A DNA stretch of 51,727 nucleotides from positions 27,653-79,379 of the forward strand of contig DYKD01000006.1 in the NCBI GenBank assembly GCA_020722765.1, given 5' to 3'. This document shows positions 35,914 to 44,854 of the stretch, one piece after another (position 1 is the stretch's first letter; each line of letters begins with the position of its first letter). The position numbers were made by a program, and so were the translations under genes. The stretch comes from Brevinema andersonii (GTDB lineage: Bacteria > Spirochaetota > DYKD01). Below the pieces are notes generated by a model. It was not told the origin of the DNA, searched no databases, and saw nothing but the letters and a program-made list of their open reading frames with translations.

Positions 35914-36552
35914 ATGAAAAAAATATTACTGACTGGACTGGCTTTGTTAGTAGTGCTATGTTCGATGTCTTGCCAGAAACTTCAAGAAATATACATAGAA
36001 TCTGATTTAATGCCTATCGCTCAGTTTAATCAAGTTGATTGCAGGTCAATCGCCATACTAAACTTTGATGCTTCTGCCATTAAAAGGAAAAATGTTGACA
36101 GTATCGCTCTTCGTGATGCTGTCGCTTATGATATCACCAAGTCTTTATATCAGTTGCAGGATCCAGACAATCTGATTGTCATTCAGGGTGATGCGGTTCA
36201 GACTGTACAGGAAATGGAGACAGTACAATCTACAAAAGGTGATTATGATGCTGCCACTTCTACACTACAACGTGTTGTTGTCTATAAATACAATCCATAT
36301 CAAAAAGTTGATGCCATTCTCAGTGGACGGATCATAGACTATATTCCAAATAATGACAATCCTCCCTATAGTTATCTTGAAATCATGATTAAGCTTGTCA
36401 ATAATATTGATGGTTCGATATATTGGGTTACAAAGTTACGTGGAAACTACAAGGATGTCATTTATACGATTGCTCATACATTGAAAAATAAGAATTATAC
36501 AGAACCGAACATTCCTTCATTAGCGTTACCCGCGCCTCCAGCAGGGAACTGA
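35914..36552 (+). CDS. Lipoprotein, possibly of the CsgG/LpoB-like assembly family
   Basis: Signal peptide with lipobox CSMSC, then CRSIAILNFDASAIKRK, a strand-helix start reminiscent of CsgG/LpoB-type lipoproteins, and DAVAYDITKSLYQL helix. The body is alpha/beta with DAILSGRIIDYIP and YSYLEIMIKLVNNIDGSIYW. 212 residues. The similarity to CsgG/LpoB is read by eye and weak; function is otherwise unknown. GGATGG precedes the ATG. A TATAAT at 35844-35849 could be its -10 but no good -35 was seen. Confidence 0.6.
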   Translation: MKKILLTGLALLVVLCSMSCQKLQEIYIESDLMPIAQFNQVDCRSIAILNFDASAIKRKNVDSIALRDAVAYDITKSLYQLQDPDNLIVIQGDAVQTVQEMETVQSTKGDYDAATSTLQRVVVYKYNPYQKVDAILSGRIIDYIPNNDNPPYSYLEIMIKLVNNIDGSIYWVTKLRGNYKDVIYTIAHTLKNKNYTEPNIPSLALPAPPAGN

Positions 36553-36569
36553 AAACGATCATTTATGAT

Positions 36570-37604
36570 TTATCGGCTTGTCTTTTTGATTGAAGTGAGT
36601 ACTTCCTTTTTAAACCGTTCCTCATCATCGATTTTAACATTGATTTTAAGATAATAGCAAGGCACTCCAAGATGCCCTGTTTTGCTTATGTCTTTTTCAG
36701 TAGTGACAAGTATTGATTTTTTTGCAGCTTCTAAAAGTTCTTTTCTGGCTTTTTCCCGGGTATAATCTGCATGATCAGGAAAACGTAAAAAAGTGATATT
36801 CTTTTTGCCTTTAAAATGATTTTGCACTGTATTTCTGAAAGAATCAAAATTACCAACTCCGGCAAATGCTGTAACAGGTGATTCCCTTATCTTGTTTGAT
36901 ACATTAGTACTGATTTTTAGGTTGTTATCTGAAAAGAGACCTTCAATAACGATTTTTGATGTGAATATGAAGTCTTTTTTTATCCCTTGTCTGATTAGGT
37001 TTGTAATAATTGAAGATAGTGTCATGTGATTGACTGCTTCTGTATGCGTTAAGACAATAAGATCTGCACGCTTTAAGGATGCTGTCGGTTCTCGTAAATT
37101 CCCTGCAGGTAATAAGAGGTTGTTTCCAAAGGGATTCATACAATCAATAAGGATTATGTCCAGGTCTCTTTCTAATTGGTAATGCTGGAAACCATCATCA
37201 ATGATAAAAAGTCCGGTACGGGGATACTTTTTTAGGGCTTGTACAATCCCTTGATATCTAGAGGGATTTATCGATACAGGGCAATGGGTATTTCGTACAA
37301 GTTGTCCAGGTTCGTCATATGACACCCCCCCTTTTTTGACAGGATCAAGTACTGTTTTTTTCATTCCGGAATGATATCCTCTGGTGAGTATGATAGGGTT
37401 AAGAGGTCTTGTGATTTTAGAAAGGAGAATAGTGACTGGTGTTTTTCCGGTCCCTCCCGTCGTTATGTTACCAATGCTAATCACAGGTATATTTGATGTT
37501 TTTTTGAAAGTTTTTTTTATCGTCCTATCTATAAGATAAAAAAGGAAATAGATCAGACTAAAAGGTAAAAGCAAAAAACGAAGATTATTCCATAATTTTA
37601 TCAT
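36570..37604 (-). CDS. lpxK: Tetraacyldisaccharide 4'-kinase
   Basis: Phosphorylates the lipid A precursor at the 4' position. A membrane-contacting helix lies near residues 8-25, and the P-loop TGGTGKTP covers residues 49-56. IIDDGFQHYQLERDLDIILID is the family core with the catalytic Asp/His region, and GNLREPTASLKRAD is typical. 344 residues is normal. It overlaps waaA by 20 bases, so the two are translated together. The presence of lpxK means a Kdo-lipid A pathway, absent from Treponema and Borrelia but present in Leptospira. Confidence 0.93.
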   Translation of the reverse strand: MIKLWNNLRFLLLPFSLIYFLFYLIDRTIKKTFKKTSNIPVISIGNITTGGTGKTPVTILLSKITRPLNPIILTRGYHSGMKKTVLDPVKKGGVSYDEPGQLVRNTHCPVSINPSRYQGIVQALKKYPRTGLFIIDDGFQHYQLERDLDIILIDCMNPFGNNLLLPAGNLREPTASLKRADLIVLTHTEAVNHMTLSSIITNLIRQGIKKDFIFTSKIVIEGLFSDNNLKISTNVSNKIRESPVTAFAGVGNFDSFRNTVQNHFKGKKNITFLRFPDHADYTREKARKELLEAAKKSILVTTEKDISKTGHLGVPCYYLKINVKIDDEERFKKEVLTSIKKTSR

Positions 37605-38874
37605 ATATGATCCTGCTCACGGATTGTTGTGCTTGAACAATTGATTTTGCGTTGTTTTTCAGTTTTTCTTGGAGCTTTGGGTGTTCGATCAGATCATTGA
37701 TAGCATCTGTCAGGGTGTTTGATTTTATTTCCTTAGCGGCATTAGAATTATCCAGTAATTTGAATGCCGTATAATTGTTGTGGATGGAAGGACCGTGAAG
37801 AATGGCATTATCTGTAATAGCGGGTTCCAGAGGGTTATGTCCACCTATGGGGGCTAACGTTCCTCCAATAAAAACAATATCTGAAAGTGAATATATCGTC
37901 ATCATGATTCCCATGATATCAACAATATGGATGTCTGAAATGGACTGTTTTTTGTCTGGTTCTGATATTTTACAGAAAGCGATATCAAGGGATTCTAGAT
38001 AATCCTGATATTTTTTTATATCATTTAAGTGCCTTGGTGCAAGTATGAGTACGATGTTTTTATGTTTTGAATGAACAGCAAGAAAAGACTGCGTAAGCAG
38101 CCGATATTCATCATCCCTAAGGCTTCCTCCGGTTATGACTGTTTTCCCTTTAAGAACTAATTTTTCCTGAAGAAGTAAGATTTCTTTACTGCTGGGTAAG
38201 ATAATATGGGAAATATCCAGTTTTGTTGACCCGGTAACTTCATTTTTAACCTTGATATGTGCCTTTTTCAGGTTCGATGCTGAAAGCGAGTCTTGTAAGA
38301 ATATTTTTTTAAAACAGGATAGGACTGGTTTGTAGAAAAAGGGGAGTAAAAGTATAAGTCTGGTCTTTTTAAGGGATATTCTGCCATTGACCAGGTATAC
38401 GTCGATATCCAAAAGTCCACAAAGCAGTATGAGATTTGGCCAAAGGTCTGCTTCGACAAAGATGATGGTTTTAGGTTTATTAAAAATGATAGGAAGAAGG
38501 AAAAGCGGATGATCTAGTGGAAGGATGAACGAAATGATTTTAGGAGCATTAAGTCTTATGGTTCTAAGCCCTGTATCTGTGAATGATGATAAGACATATG
38601 GATTGTTATTATTTTCAAAAAATCTAAGCAAAGGCTTGATTCCATTATATTCACCGACAGAGGAGGTATGAATCAATGTTTTCCCTTTGATTTCTTGGGC
38701 GTTTGCAATGAAACCGAACCTATTCAAAAATCCAGTTTTTAGACGTTTTAGAAAAGGCAAAAAAACAACCAGGAAAACAGGTATGAAGATGAAAAATGGC
38801 AGAAGAGCGATATTGTACAACAGGAAAGTAAGGGCTATGAGACCCTTATTTTTTGAATTTTTGTTCTGCTTCAT
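37585..38874 (-). CDS. waaA: Kdo transferase (3-deoxy-manno-octulosonic acid transferase)
   Basis: Adds Kdo to lipid IVA. The N-terminal membrane helix, SSVGEYNGIKPLLRFFENNN, VEADLWPNLI, GGSLRDDEYR and the donor-site GGTLAPIGGHNPLEPA are all as in WaaA/KdtA. 429 residues. It overlaps both neighbours (the DUF374 acyltransferase upstream by 29 bases, lpxK downstream by 20 bases). Confidence 0.93.
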   Translation of the reverse strand: MKQNKNSKNKGLIALTFLLYNIALLPFFIFIPVFLVVFLPFLKRLKTGFLNRFGFIANAQEIKGKTLIHTSSVGEYNGIKPLLRFFENNNNPYVLSSFTDTGLRTIRLNAPKIISFILPLDHPLFLLPIIFNKPKTIIFVEADLWPNLILLCGLLDIDVYLVNGRISLKKTRLILLLPFFYKPVLSCFKKIFLQDSLSASNLKKAHIKVKNEVTGSTKLDISHIILPSSKEILLLQEKLVLKGKTVITGGSLRDDEYRLLTQSFLAVHSKHKNIVLILAPRHLNDIKKYQDYLESLDIAFCKISEPDKKQSISDIHIVDIMGIMMTIYSLSDIVFIGGTLAPIGGHNPLEPAITDNAILHGPSIHNNYTAFKLLDNSNAAKEIKSNTLTDAINDLIEHPKLQEKLKNNAKSIVQAQQSVSRIIYDKIME

Positions 38875-39493
38875 AGGTTATTTTATCCAATAATGTTTTT
38901 AAAATCTGTTTTTTTGGGGGGATGTCATCTTTAGAATTGACTTCGATAGGATCTGAGATGATGATGTGAAAAGAATTAAAGGGTAGAGGAAGTATGAATG
39001 AATCCCAAGACTTGAAAATGATGACATGTTTTGCATGCCATACAGCGGCTCTCATAGGAGTTTTTGACTTATATGCGGCAAAAAGGATGCCATCCTGGAT
39101 GGAATATTTGGGACCTCTTGGTCCATCAGGTGTGATGGAAACAGCATGATTAGATGAGAGAAAATCAAGAATTCCAGTTAAGACTGAGATGCTACCACGA
39201 GTAGAAGAGCCGGGAATGACATTAAATCCGAATTTTTGGGCAACACGGGCAATGGCAGCACCGTCTTTATGCGTGCTTATAGGAATCGCTATTCTGCTTT
39301 TTCTAAACAGATACAGGAAATAAAAAATGCGGTTATGCCAGAATGCATATAGGGCTTTTGACGAATTTGCTATTATTTCAGTTAAAGGGAGATTGCCTTC
39401 GTAAGTCATTTTCGAAGTGAGTCCGACAAAAAGGACATAGACCTCGAATATTTTTTCAAAGATGGTCTGGATTATCTGGTTCATGATTCGCAT
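38846..39493 (-). CDS. DUF374 lysophospholipid acyltransferase family protein
   Basis: Likely adds an acyl chain to lipid A or related lipid, by analogy with LpxL-type neighbours of waaA in other bacteria. The DUF374 motifs are FWHNRIFYF, PISTHKDGAAIA, GSSTRG and SITPDGPRGPKYSI; the HxxxxD pattern appears as HNRIFYF followed by HKDG. 215 residues is the family length. Start is 39493, or 39484 (second Met). First of the three coupled LPS genes. Confidence 0.85.
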   Translation of the reverse strand: MRIMNQIIQTIFEKIFEVYVLFVGLTSKMTYEGNLPLTEIIANSSKALYAFWHNRIFYFLYLFRKSRIAIPISTHKDGAAIARVAQKFGFNVIPGSSTRGSISVLTGILDFLSSNHAVSITPDGPRGPKYSIQDGILFAAYKSKTPMRAAVWHAKHVIIFKSWDSFILPLPFNSFHIIISDPIEVNSKDDIPPKKQILKTLLDKITYEAEQKFKK

Positions 39494-39552
39494 GGATAAA
39501 TATATATCCTACCATGGAAATAATCCAGTATTTTATATCTTTTACTATAAAA

Positions 39553-41556
39553 TCAAATCTTATTCTCTGCAAGATTGTTGGTTATCACAGTCCTGTTTCT
39601 TTTTCTTGATTTGACCATTGCGAAATCATAATCATTTTTTTCATCGCCATATGAGACTTTGACAGGTATCATCATGTTCCATCTTGCTTTTTCTGGAATA
39701 TTGATCAAGGCCACATCAAAAGAGCAATCAAAAGCTTCACCCGGATTTAATTGTTCAAGAGAAAATGTCTTGTTTTTTAATTCCTTGATCCCTTCAACCT
39801 GTTCAATGGTGATAGTGATGTTTTTGACAGGGTCGAGACTAATGTTTTCTACCCTTACTTTTGCGATAAAAGGAACATTGACAGCTGCAGAATCAGGCGT
39901 ATTTATTTTTACGGCGACAGGTGAGAGTCCCTTTTCAGCTTTATATTTAGAGATGGAGACCGCGCCTGTAAGACACCATTCTTTGGTAGAAAATTCACCT
40001 TTACGTCCCCATAATGCCCGTGAGAGATCGTGCCAGAATATTCCATCTGTCATGCCTCCAAAAAGCAGTTGTTTACTGCCAAGAATGGATCTTCTCACCA
40101 TTTCTTCAGGTGCTGTCAGGTTTGAGCTATCAAGAAGTGTTACATCCACACTGTTACCACAGATAATATTGACTTGACGCGCTTTCAAATATTTTTTCCA
40201 GTCAATGAGAACAGACCTGTATTGCATTTGGTTAGCTTCATAAAGCATGACTGCATCATAGGTAATTCCTGCATCATTAAACATGATTGGATCTTGCCCA
40301 TGCTGTTTTCCATGTTCCCAGCCTAAAGAGAATGCCCAGACTGGCTTGCTAGTCCCTGACCTCTCTATTATTTCTGCAACATTCATTGCTGTCTTATGGG
40401 CTCTCCACCATTGCCATTTTTCAATCATATCAGCATTTTTTTCTACTTTAATCTTACGTGCAAACCAGATAATCCTGTCCCGTTCACCCATCTCTTTCCA
40501 ATTAGCAGGAACTGAGATGGACATTTCATCAATGACTTCATCCACCAGTTCATATCCATCATTACCTGTTCTTATGTAATCAATCCCGATAAAATCGATA
40601 TTGGGATCCTTATCCAAGCCCTTTACAATATCAACAATATCATCCAGTCTTTTTTTGTCAGCTAATGAAATATGATAGGATTTTACAAGTATATTATTTG
40701 CTTCGTTATAATCTATTGAGCTTGCATAACCATAAGGTTCGAAATTTTTTGCTTGTATCATGAAACTCATGACCCAGGCACCATATTTTATCCCTTGTTT
40801 TTTCGCTTCCCCTGCCAGTCTGTGGGCGAATTTTATGATATCAGGCCTGAACACCATGACTGAACCATCTGGATTTCTTCTGATATTGCCATCTGTCATT
40901 CCAGCTAGTGAGAACACAGCGTCTGCTCCCATATATTTTGCCCATGATATGATATTTCTCCAGTCTCCTTTTTTCCCATCTGGACCTTCCATTGTCGTGT
41001 TTGCCAAATCTTTAAATGTTTCCAGTGCCATGACGCTGAATCCATCAGGCATTGTAGGAGGTTCTCTGCCGGCTATCCTAAACGCATGCTGTTCTTTAAG
41101 AACCGGGGATGGATCAGTATTTTTGGCTGTTACTAAGATACTATAATCACCCAGTGGTGGATTCCATGGGATTGGCCATTTCCCTTCATATAGGCCACTT
41201 GCGGGATTAAATCTCATCTCTATCTCAACCATGTCTGTGATTGTTTTTATTAATTTGTTCTTGTAATAGAATTTGGCTGTGACAATCGCATCAGGGATAG
41301 TCTTTTTTTCAAGGTCTTTGAGACTGGCGAATACATCGACCAGTTCATATCGATAATAACTTTTTTTGGAAGTCCAAATGTTGAGAGGTTTGTATATATC
41401 TTCGTTTTTTTCTTTCAGTTCTGGCTGTTCTTCAGAAGCTGTGACTATCCGTGGTTCAAGCATTTTCCGTATTTCGGTGTGATAAGAGTTTATTGTGAAG
41501 GTCGATAGAATGACAAGAGCTAATACAAGCGTAAAAAGAACCTCATATTTTTTCAT
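39553..41556 (-). CDS. Membrane-anchored glycoside-hydrolase-like protein with beta-sandwich domains
   Basis: Not a family I can name surely. N-terminal membrane anchor (VLFTLVLALVILSTFTI). A macroglobulin-like beta domain follows (about residues 55-175, with KPLNIWTSKKSYYRYELVDV). A TIM-barrel-like region (about 200-530) has FRPDIIKFAHRLAGEAKKQG, IDFIGIDYIRTGNDGYE and VWAFSLGWEHGKQHGQD. A C-terminal CARDB-like beta-sandwich (about 555-655) ends it. Acidic residues after strands suggest a glycosidase, but the catalytic pair is not certain. The start at 41556 has GGGGGAAA upstream. It lies in the LPS gene cluster, so surface glycan processing is possible. Confidence 0.55.
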   Translation of the reverse strand: MKKYEVLFTLVLALVILSTFTINSYHTEIRKMLEPRIVTASEEQPELKEKNEDIYKPLNIWTSKKSYYRYELVDVFASLKDLEKKTIPDAIVTAKFYYKNKLIKTITDMVEIEMRFNPASGLYEGKWPIPWNPPLGDYSILVTAKNTDPSPVLKEQHAFRIAGREPPTMPDGFSVMALETFKDLANTTMEGPDGKKGDWRNIISWAKYMGADAVFSLAGMTDGNIRRNPDGSVMVFRPDIIKFAHRLAGEAKKQGIKYGAWVMSFMIQAKNFEPYGYASSIDYNEANNILVKSYHISLADKKRLDDIVDIVKGLDKDPNIDFIGIDYIRTGNDGYELVDEVIDEMSISVPANWKEMGERDRIIWFARKIKVEKNADMIEKWQWWRAHKTAMNVAEIIERSGTSKPVWAFSLGWEHGKQHGQDPIMFNDAGITYDAVMLYEANQMQYRSVLIDWKKYLKARQVNIICGNSVDVTLLDSSNLTAPEEMVRRSILGSKQLLFGGMTDGIFWHDLSRALWGRKGEFSTKEWCLTGAVSISKYKAEKGLSPVAVKINTPDSAAVNVPFIAKVRVENISLDPVKNITITIEQVEGIKELKNKTFSLEQLNPGEAFDCSFDVALINIPEKARWNMMIPVKVSYGDEKNDYDFAMVKSRKRNRTVITNNLAENKI

Positions 41557-41833
41557 TGGTTTCCCCCGAAATCGCAGAAATGGTTTCATATTCATGATTA
41601 CCGAAAATGAGTTGTATTTCGAAATCCTCTTTCAGTATTCTTGCAATGATAAAAAAAACAAATAATGCGGCTGCAATACTGATAATAATTGTGAAAAATA
41701 TTACAAGGTTCCGGAATTTAGGGAAAAACTGAAAATATGTGAACATGAATAGTGGAATCTCAATTCCAAGAAAACCTCCTAGCATGACAAGATAAAATCG
41801 GATACGTTTTAAGGTCGTCTTGAAACTGGTCAT
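41543..41833 (-). CDS. Small two-helix membrane protein
   Basis: 96 residues with two hydrophobic helices (YLVMLGGFLGIEIPLFMFTY and VIFFTIIISIAAALFVFFII) and a charged C-terminal tail. No family recognised. AAGGAAGAAGG upstream of the ATG supports the start. It overlaps the glycosidase-like gene by 14 bases and heads this minus-strand cluster, so it may anchor or regulate the protein downstream. Confidence 0.65.
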   Translation of the reverse strand: MTSFKTTLKRIRFYLVMLGGFLGIEIPLFMFTYFQFFPKFRNLVIFFTIIISIAAALFVFFIIARILKEDFEIQLIFGNHEYETISAISGETNEKI

Positions 41834-41903
41834 AGGAATACCTTCTTCCTTAATGATGTATCAGATATCGGAATATTGGCAAAAACCTTGATTGTTTTTC
41901 ATT

Positions 41904-42692
41904 TTAAACGGGTATATGTATCCTTAATTTAGACATAACCCCTGTCATATCCTCAAACAGAGGAGCTGTGAAATCCATCTCTTTGCACGTGATCGGATTT
42001 CTGAATCCTATTTTCCAGGAATGTAACATTTGTCTTGAAACCTCCCTAAAAAGGGGTTTCCTTATTTCACCTTTGAAATACTCTTTTTCACCCAATAAGT
42101 ATAAACCTATACTTTTTAGGTGAATCCTGATCTGGTGAGTCCGTCCAGTTTGAATTGTCACCTTTAATAATGATGCTTCAGGGGTCTCTTGGATGAGTTC
42201 AAAATGGGAAAAAGCCTCTTTTTCATCAATCTTTATGCTTATTTCTTTTGATTTGAATGGACAATGGCCATTAATCAAAGCAAGATAGGTTTTTTTTATT
42301 TTTTTTGCCTTAAAAAGAGTAAGCATATCTTCATGTATTAGTCTATTTTTTGAGAAAAGGATAACACCTGAAGTATCCTTGTCTAACCTGTGAATAGCTG
42401 AAATTTGGTTGTTATAAGCGGTTTTAAGCATGGTTTCAAGGCTGTTAGCACCTGTTGATGCAATACCTGGGGATTTATTGATGATTAGTAGGTTTTCATC
42501 TTCATGGATAGGGAATATTTTTTTTGTATTTTTTATGCTTTTTGTTATCTCTATTCTATCATGTGGGTTTACATCGAATGAGGCAATCCAGATGCGTTTC
42601 CCATTGACAAAGACATTTCTTGAATCTAGGAATTGTTTTGCCTTGTTTTTAGATGTTTTTTCAATTTCGGCTATTCTATCAATCAGTTTCAT
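41904..42692 (-). CDS. RluA-family pseudouridine synthase
   Basis: Isomerises uridine to pseudouridine in RNA. An N-terminal S4-like RNA-binding segment (about residues 1-55: KNKAKQFLDSRNVFVNGKRI) is followed by the catalytic domain with IHRLDKDTSGVILFSKN (catalytic Asp) and QTGRTHQIRIHLKSIG. 262 residues is on the short side of RluA/C/D proteins. No Shine-Dalgarno was seen before the ATG. The target site in RNA cannot be inferred. Confidence 0.9.
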   Translation of the reverse strand: MKLIDRIAEIEKTSKNKAKQFLDSRNVFVNGKRIWIASFDVNPHDRIEITKSIKNTKKIFPIHEDENLLIINKSPGIASTGANSLETMLKTAYNNQISAIHRLDKDTSGVILFSKNRLIHEDMLTLFKAKKIKKTYLALINGHCPFKSKEISIKIDEKEAFSHFELIQETPEASLLKVTIQTGRTHQIRIHLKSIGLYLLGEKEYFKGEIRKPLFREVSRQMLHSWKIGFRNPITCKEMDFTAPLFEDMTGVMSKLRIHIPV

Positions 42693-42790
42693 ATTGGAAA
42701 TATAATAGGTTTTAGGTAGTAGGACAAGTATTTCATTTGGTAAAATTGACTTTTAGCCCTAAATGGATTATTTTATAATGTTAATTGAAT

Positions 42791-42819
42791 TTGGCTTAAA
42801 GGATAAACAAGTCTATATA
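42791..42819 (+). promoter_or_regulatory. Possible promoter of the glycogen operon
   Basis: TTGGCT, 17-base spacer, TATATA, 58 bases before the GDE start; TATAAT at 42818-42823 is an alternative -10. The 185-base gap shows no hairpin or repeat that I can support. Confidence 0.45.
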
Positions 42820-42877
42820 TAATATGTACATGGAGATTCATTTTCAGCGATACTTGGGAACAAGGAGGCTATAAGTC

Positions 42878-44845
42878 ATGAACATTGTTGTGCGTAGGGA
42901 TGAAATACTGGATTTGGAAGGTTCTTTAAAGAAAGAGTATCTTCTCACAAATGGAAGAGGTGGATATTCATCCAGCTCAATCTTGGATTGTCATATGCGG
43001 AAATATCATGGTCTCCTAAACATCCCATTGACATCATATGGTGACCGGATGAACCTCCTTTCCAAACTGGAAGCAGTAGTCTGGATTGAGCAGAAATTTT
43101 TCAGGCTTTCTACGAACAAGTTCCCTGGAGTATATGAACCACAGGGGCATAAATACATGGATTCTTTTGAAATGGATCTATATCCGATAACAACCTATAA
43201 AATGGGAGATATTGAAATAACCAAATCGGTTTTAATGCCTAGAAATTCAAATACTGTCCTTGTACGTTATGATGTGGTAAAAACACCCAAAAAGCTCCTA
43301 TTAAAACTTACTCCCTATATGGGGTACAGAAGTATCCATTCGTTAACTCGGGAAAACATGTATCTAAGACCACGTCCGTTTCCCGAAAAGAATGGATTCA
43401 AGATTGACCCGTATTCTGGGATGCCTCCTTTATTTGTCCAACTCGATATGAAAAACGAGTTTTATGCATCACCTATGTGGTCAAATAACTTTGAATATAT
43501 AAAAGAACGTAACCGAGGATATGAATATCAGGAGGACTTGTTTACTCCTGGCGTATTTGAGCTTATGCTGAAAACCGGACAAAGTGTCATTTTTAGGGCT
43601 TCCACAGATCCCTTGGAAGGAAAGATAGAAAAAGAATGGAATGACGAAATAAAAAGGTTAAAAAAGAACAGTGATGCATTTGAAAAAGAACAAGAGCCCC
43701 TTCGGACATTCAAGTTAAATGCCCAACATTATATTTTGGAATATCAGAATGGGGAGAAGGGGATTTCGGCAGGATATCATTGGTTTTCAGAATGGGGAAG
43801 AGATACCATGATTTCATTGCCAGGACTCACGTTATGCACTAAGCAACAGGAAACCGCTTTTGATATCCTTTCAAAGTATACGAAATATGAGAAGGATGGG
43901 GCTCTTCCAAATTATTTCACAGCAGAAGGAGGGCACGCCTATAATTCCATTGATGCCTCATTGCTATATTTCTGGGCTGTCCAACAGTATCTGCATTATA
44001 CGGATGAGGAATCCAAGGTTGTAGAAACCTTCCTTCCTACATTACAGAGGATTATCAAATCGTTTATAGATGGGAAAGTGCCAGACGCGCATGTTACAGA
44101 GAAAGGATTCATCTGGGCAGGTAATGAGAATACGAATCTTACCTGGATGGATGCACGTGCTTATGGTAAGCCAGTTACACCAAGGCATGGTTGCGCTGTT
44201 GAAATCAATGCCTTATGGTATAATGCGTTGATGTTCCTTCTGAAAGATATGAAGGCCCATATCCCAAAAGAACTCAAGGAGATCCTGGAAAAACATGTCG
44301 ATCTATTCGAGAATAATTTTGAGGATAGTTTTTGGAATGAGGAAAAACAGTCCTTATATGATGTTGTTCGTTCTGACACTGTAAAAGATTCTGCCATCAG
44401 ACCGAATCAACTTTTCGCCTTGGGATTGCCGTATCATTGTCTTTCAAAAGAAAAAGGGTCTGCCGTTATTGGGACAATCAAGAATCATCTTGTAACTCCG
44501 TATGGCCTACGGACTTTGTCACCTGAACATCCGGAATACCTGGCTGATTATAAAGGGAGTACGGATCAGAGGGATTCCGCTTATCATCAAGGCATGATCT
44601 GGCCCTGGCTGATAGGAATGTTTACTGACGCATTGCTTAATTTTACACCTAAAAAAGAAGCCAAAAAATTTATCACGGAGACCTTTTCCCCTTTATGGGA
44701 AATTCATCCAGCACAATATTGTCTCCAGCATATTTCTGAAATATTCAAACCGAATCCGCCATTTACAGCAAAGGGGGCTGTTGCGCAAGCGTGGAGTCTT
44801 GCTGAGGTCATTCGTGTTCTGGATCGGTTAAAAAAAACAAGGTAG
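42878..44845 (+). CDS. Glycogen debranching enzyme (amylo-alpha-1,6-glucosidase)
   Basis: Cuts alpha-1,6 branches of glycogen. The N-terminal GDE domain begins EYLLTNGRGGYSSSSILDCH and continues KYHGLLNIPL. The alpha/alpha-toroid catalytic domain contains FSEWGRDTMISLPGL, GALPNYF and DARAYGKPVTPRHGCAVEIN, followed by a long helical C-terminal half. 655 residues is the single-function bacterial/archaeal size, not the long eukaryotic form. Clear AAGGAGG 9 bases before ATG. First gene of the four-gene glucan operon, 9 bases from the next. Confidence 0.92.
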   Translation: MNIVVRRDEILDLEGSLKKEYLLTNGRGGYSSSSILDCHMRKYHGLLNIPLTSYGDRMNLLSKLEAVVWIEQKFFRLSTNKFPGVYEPQGHKYMDSFEMDLYPITTYKMGDIEITKSVLMPRNSNTVLVRYDVVKTPKKLLLKLTPYMGYRSIHSLTRENMYLRPRPFPEKNGFKIDPYSGMPPLFVQLDMKNEFYASPMWSNNFEYIKERNRGYEYQEDLFTPGVFELMLKTGQSVIFRASTDPLEGKIEKEWNDEIKRLKKNSDAFEKEQEPLRTFKLNAQHYILEYQNGEKGISAGYHWFSEWGRDTMISLPGLTLCTKQQETAFDILSKYTKYEKDGALPNYFTAEGGHAYNSIDASLLYFWAVQQYLHYTDEESKVVETFLPTLQRIIKSFIDGKVPDAHVTEKGFIWAGNENTNLTWMDARAYGKPVTPRHGCAVEINALWYNALMFLLKDMKAHIPKELKEILEKHVDLFENNFEDSFWNEEKQSLYDVVRSDTVKDSAIRPNQLFALGLPYHCLSKEKGSAVIGTIKNHLVTPYGLRTLSPEHPEYLADYKGSTDQRDSAYHQGMIWPWLIGMFTDALLNFTPKKEAKKFITETFSPLWEIHPAQYCLQHISEIFKPNPPFTAKGAVAQAWSLAEVIRVLDRLKKTR

Positions 44846-44854
44846 GGTGTTAAT

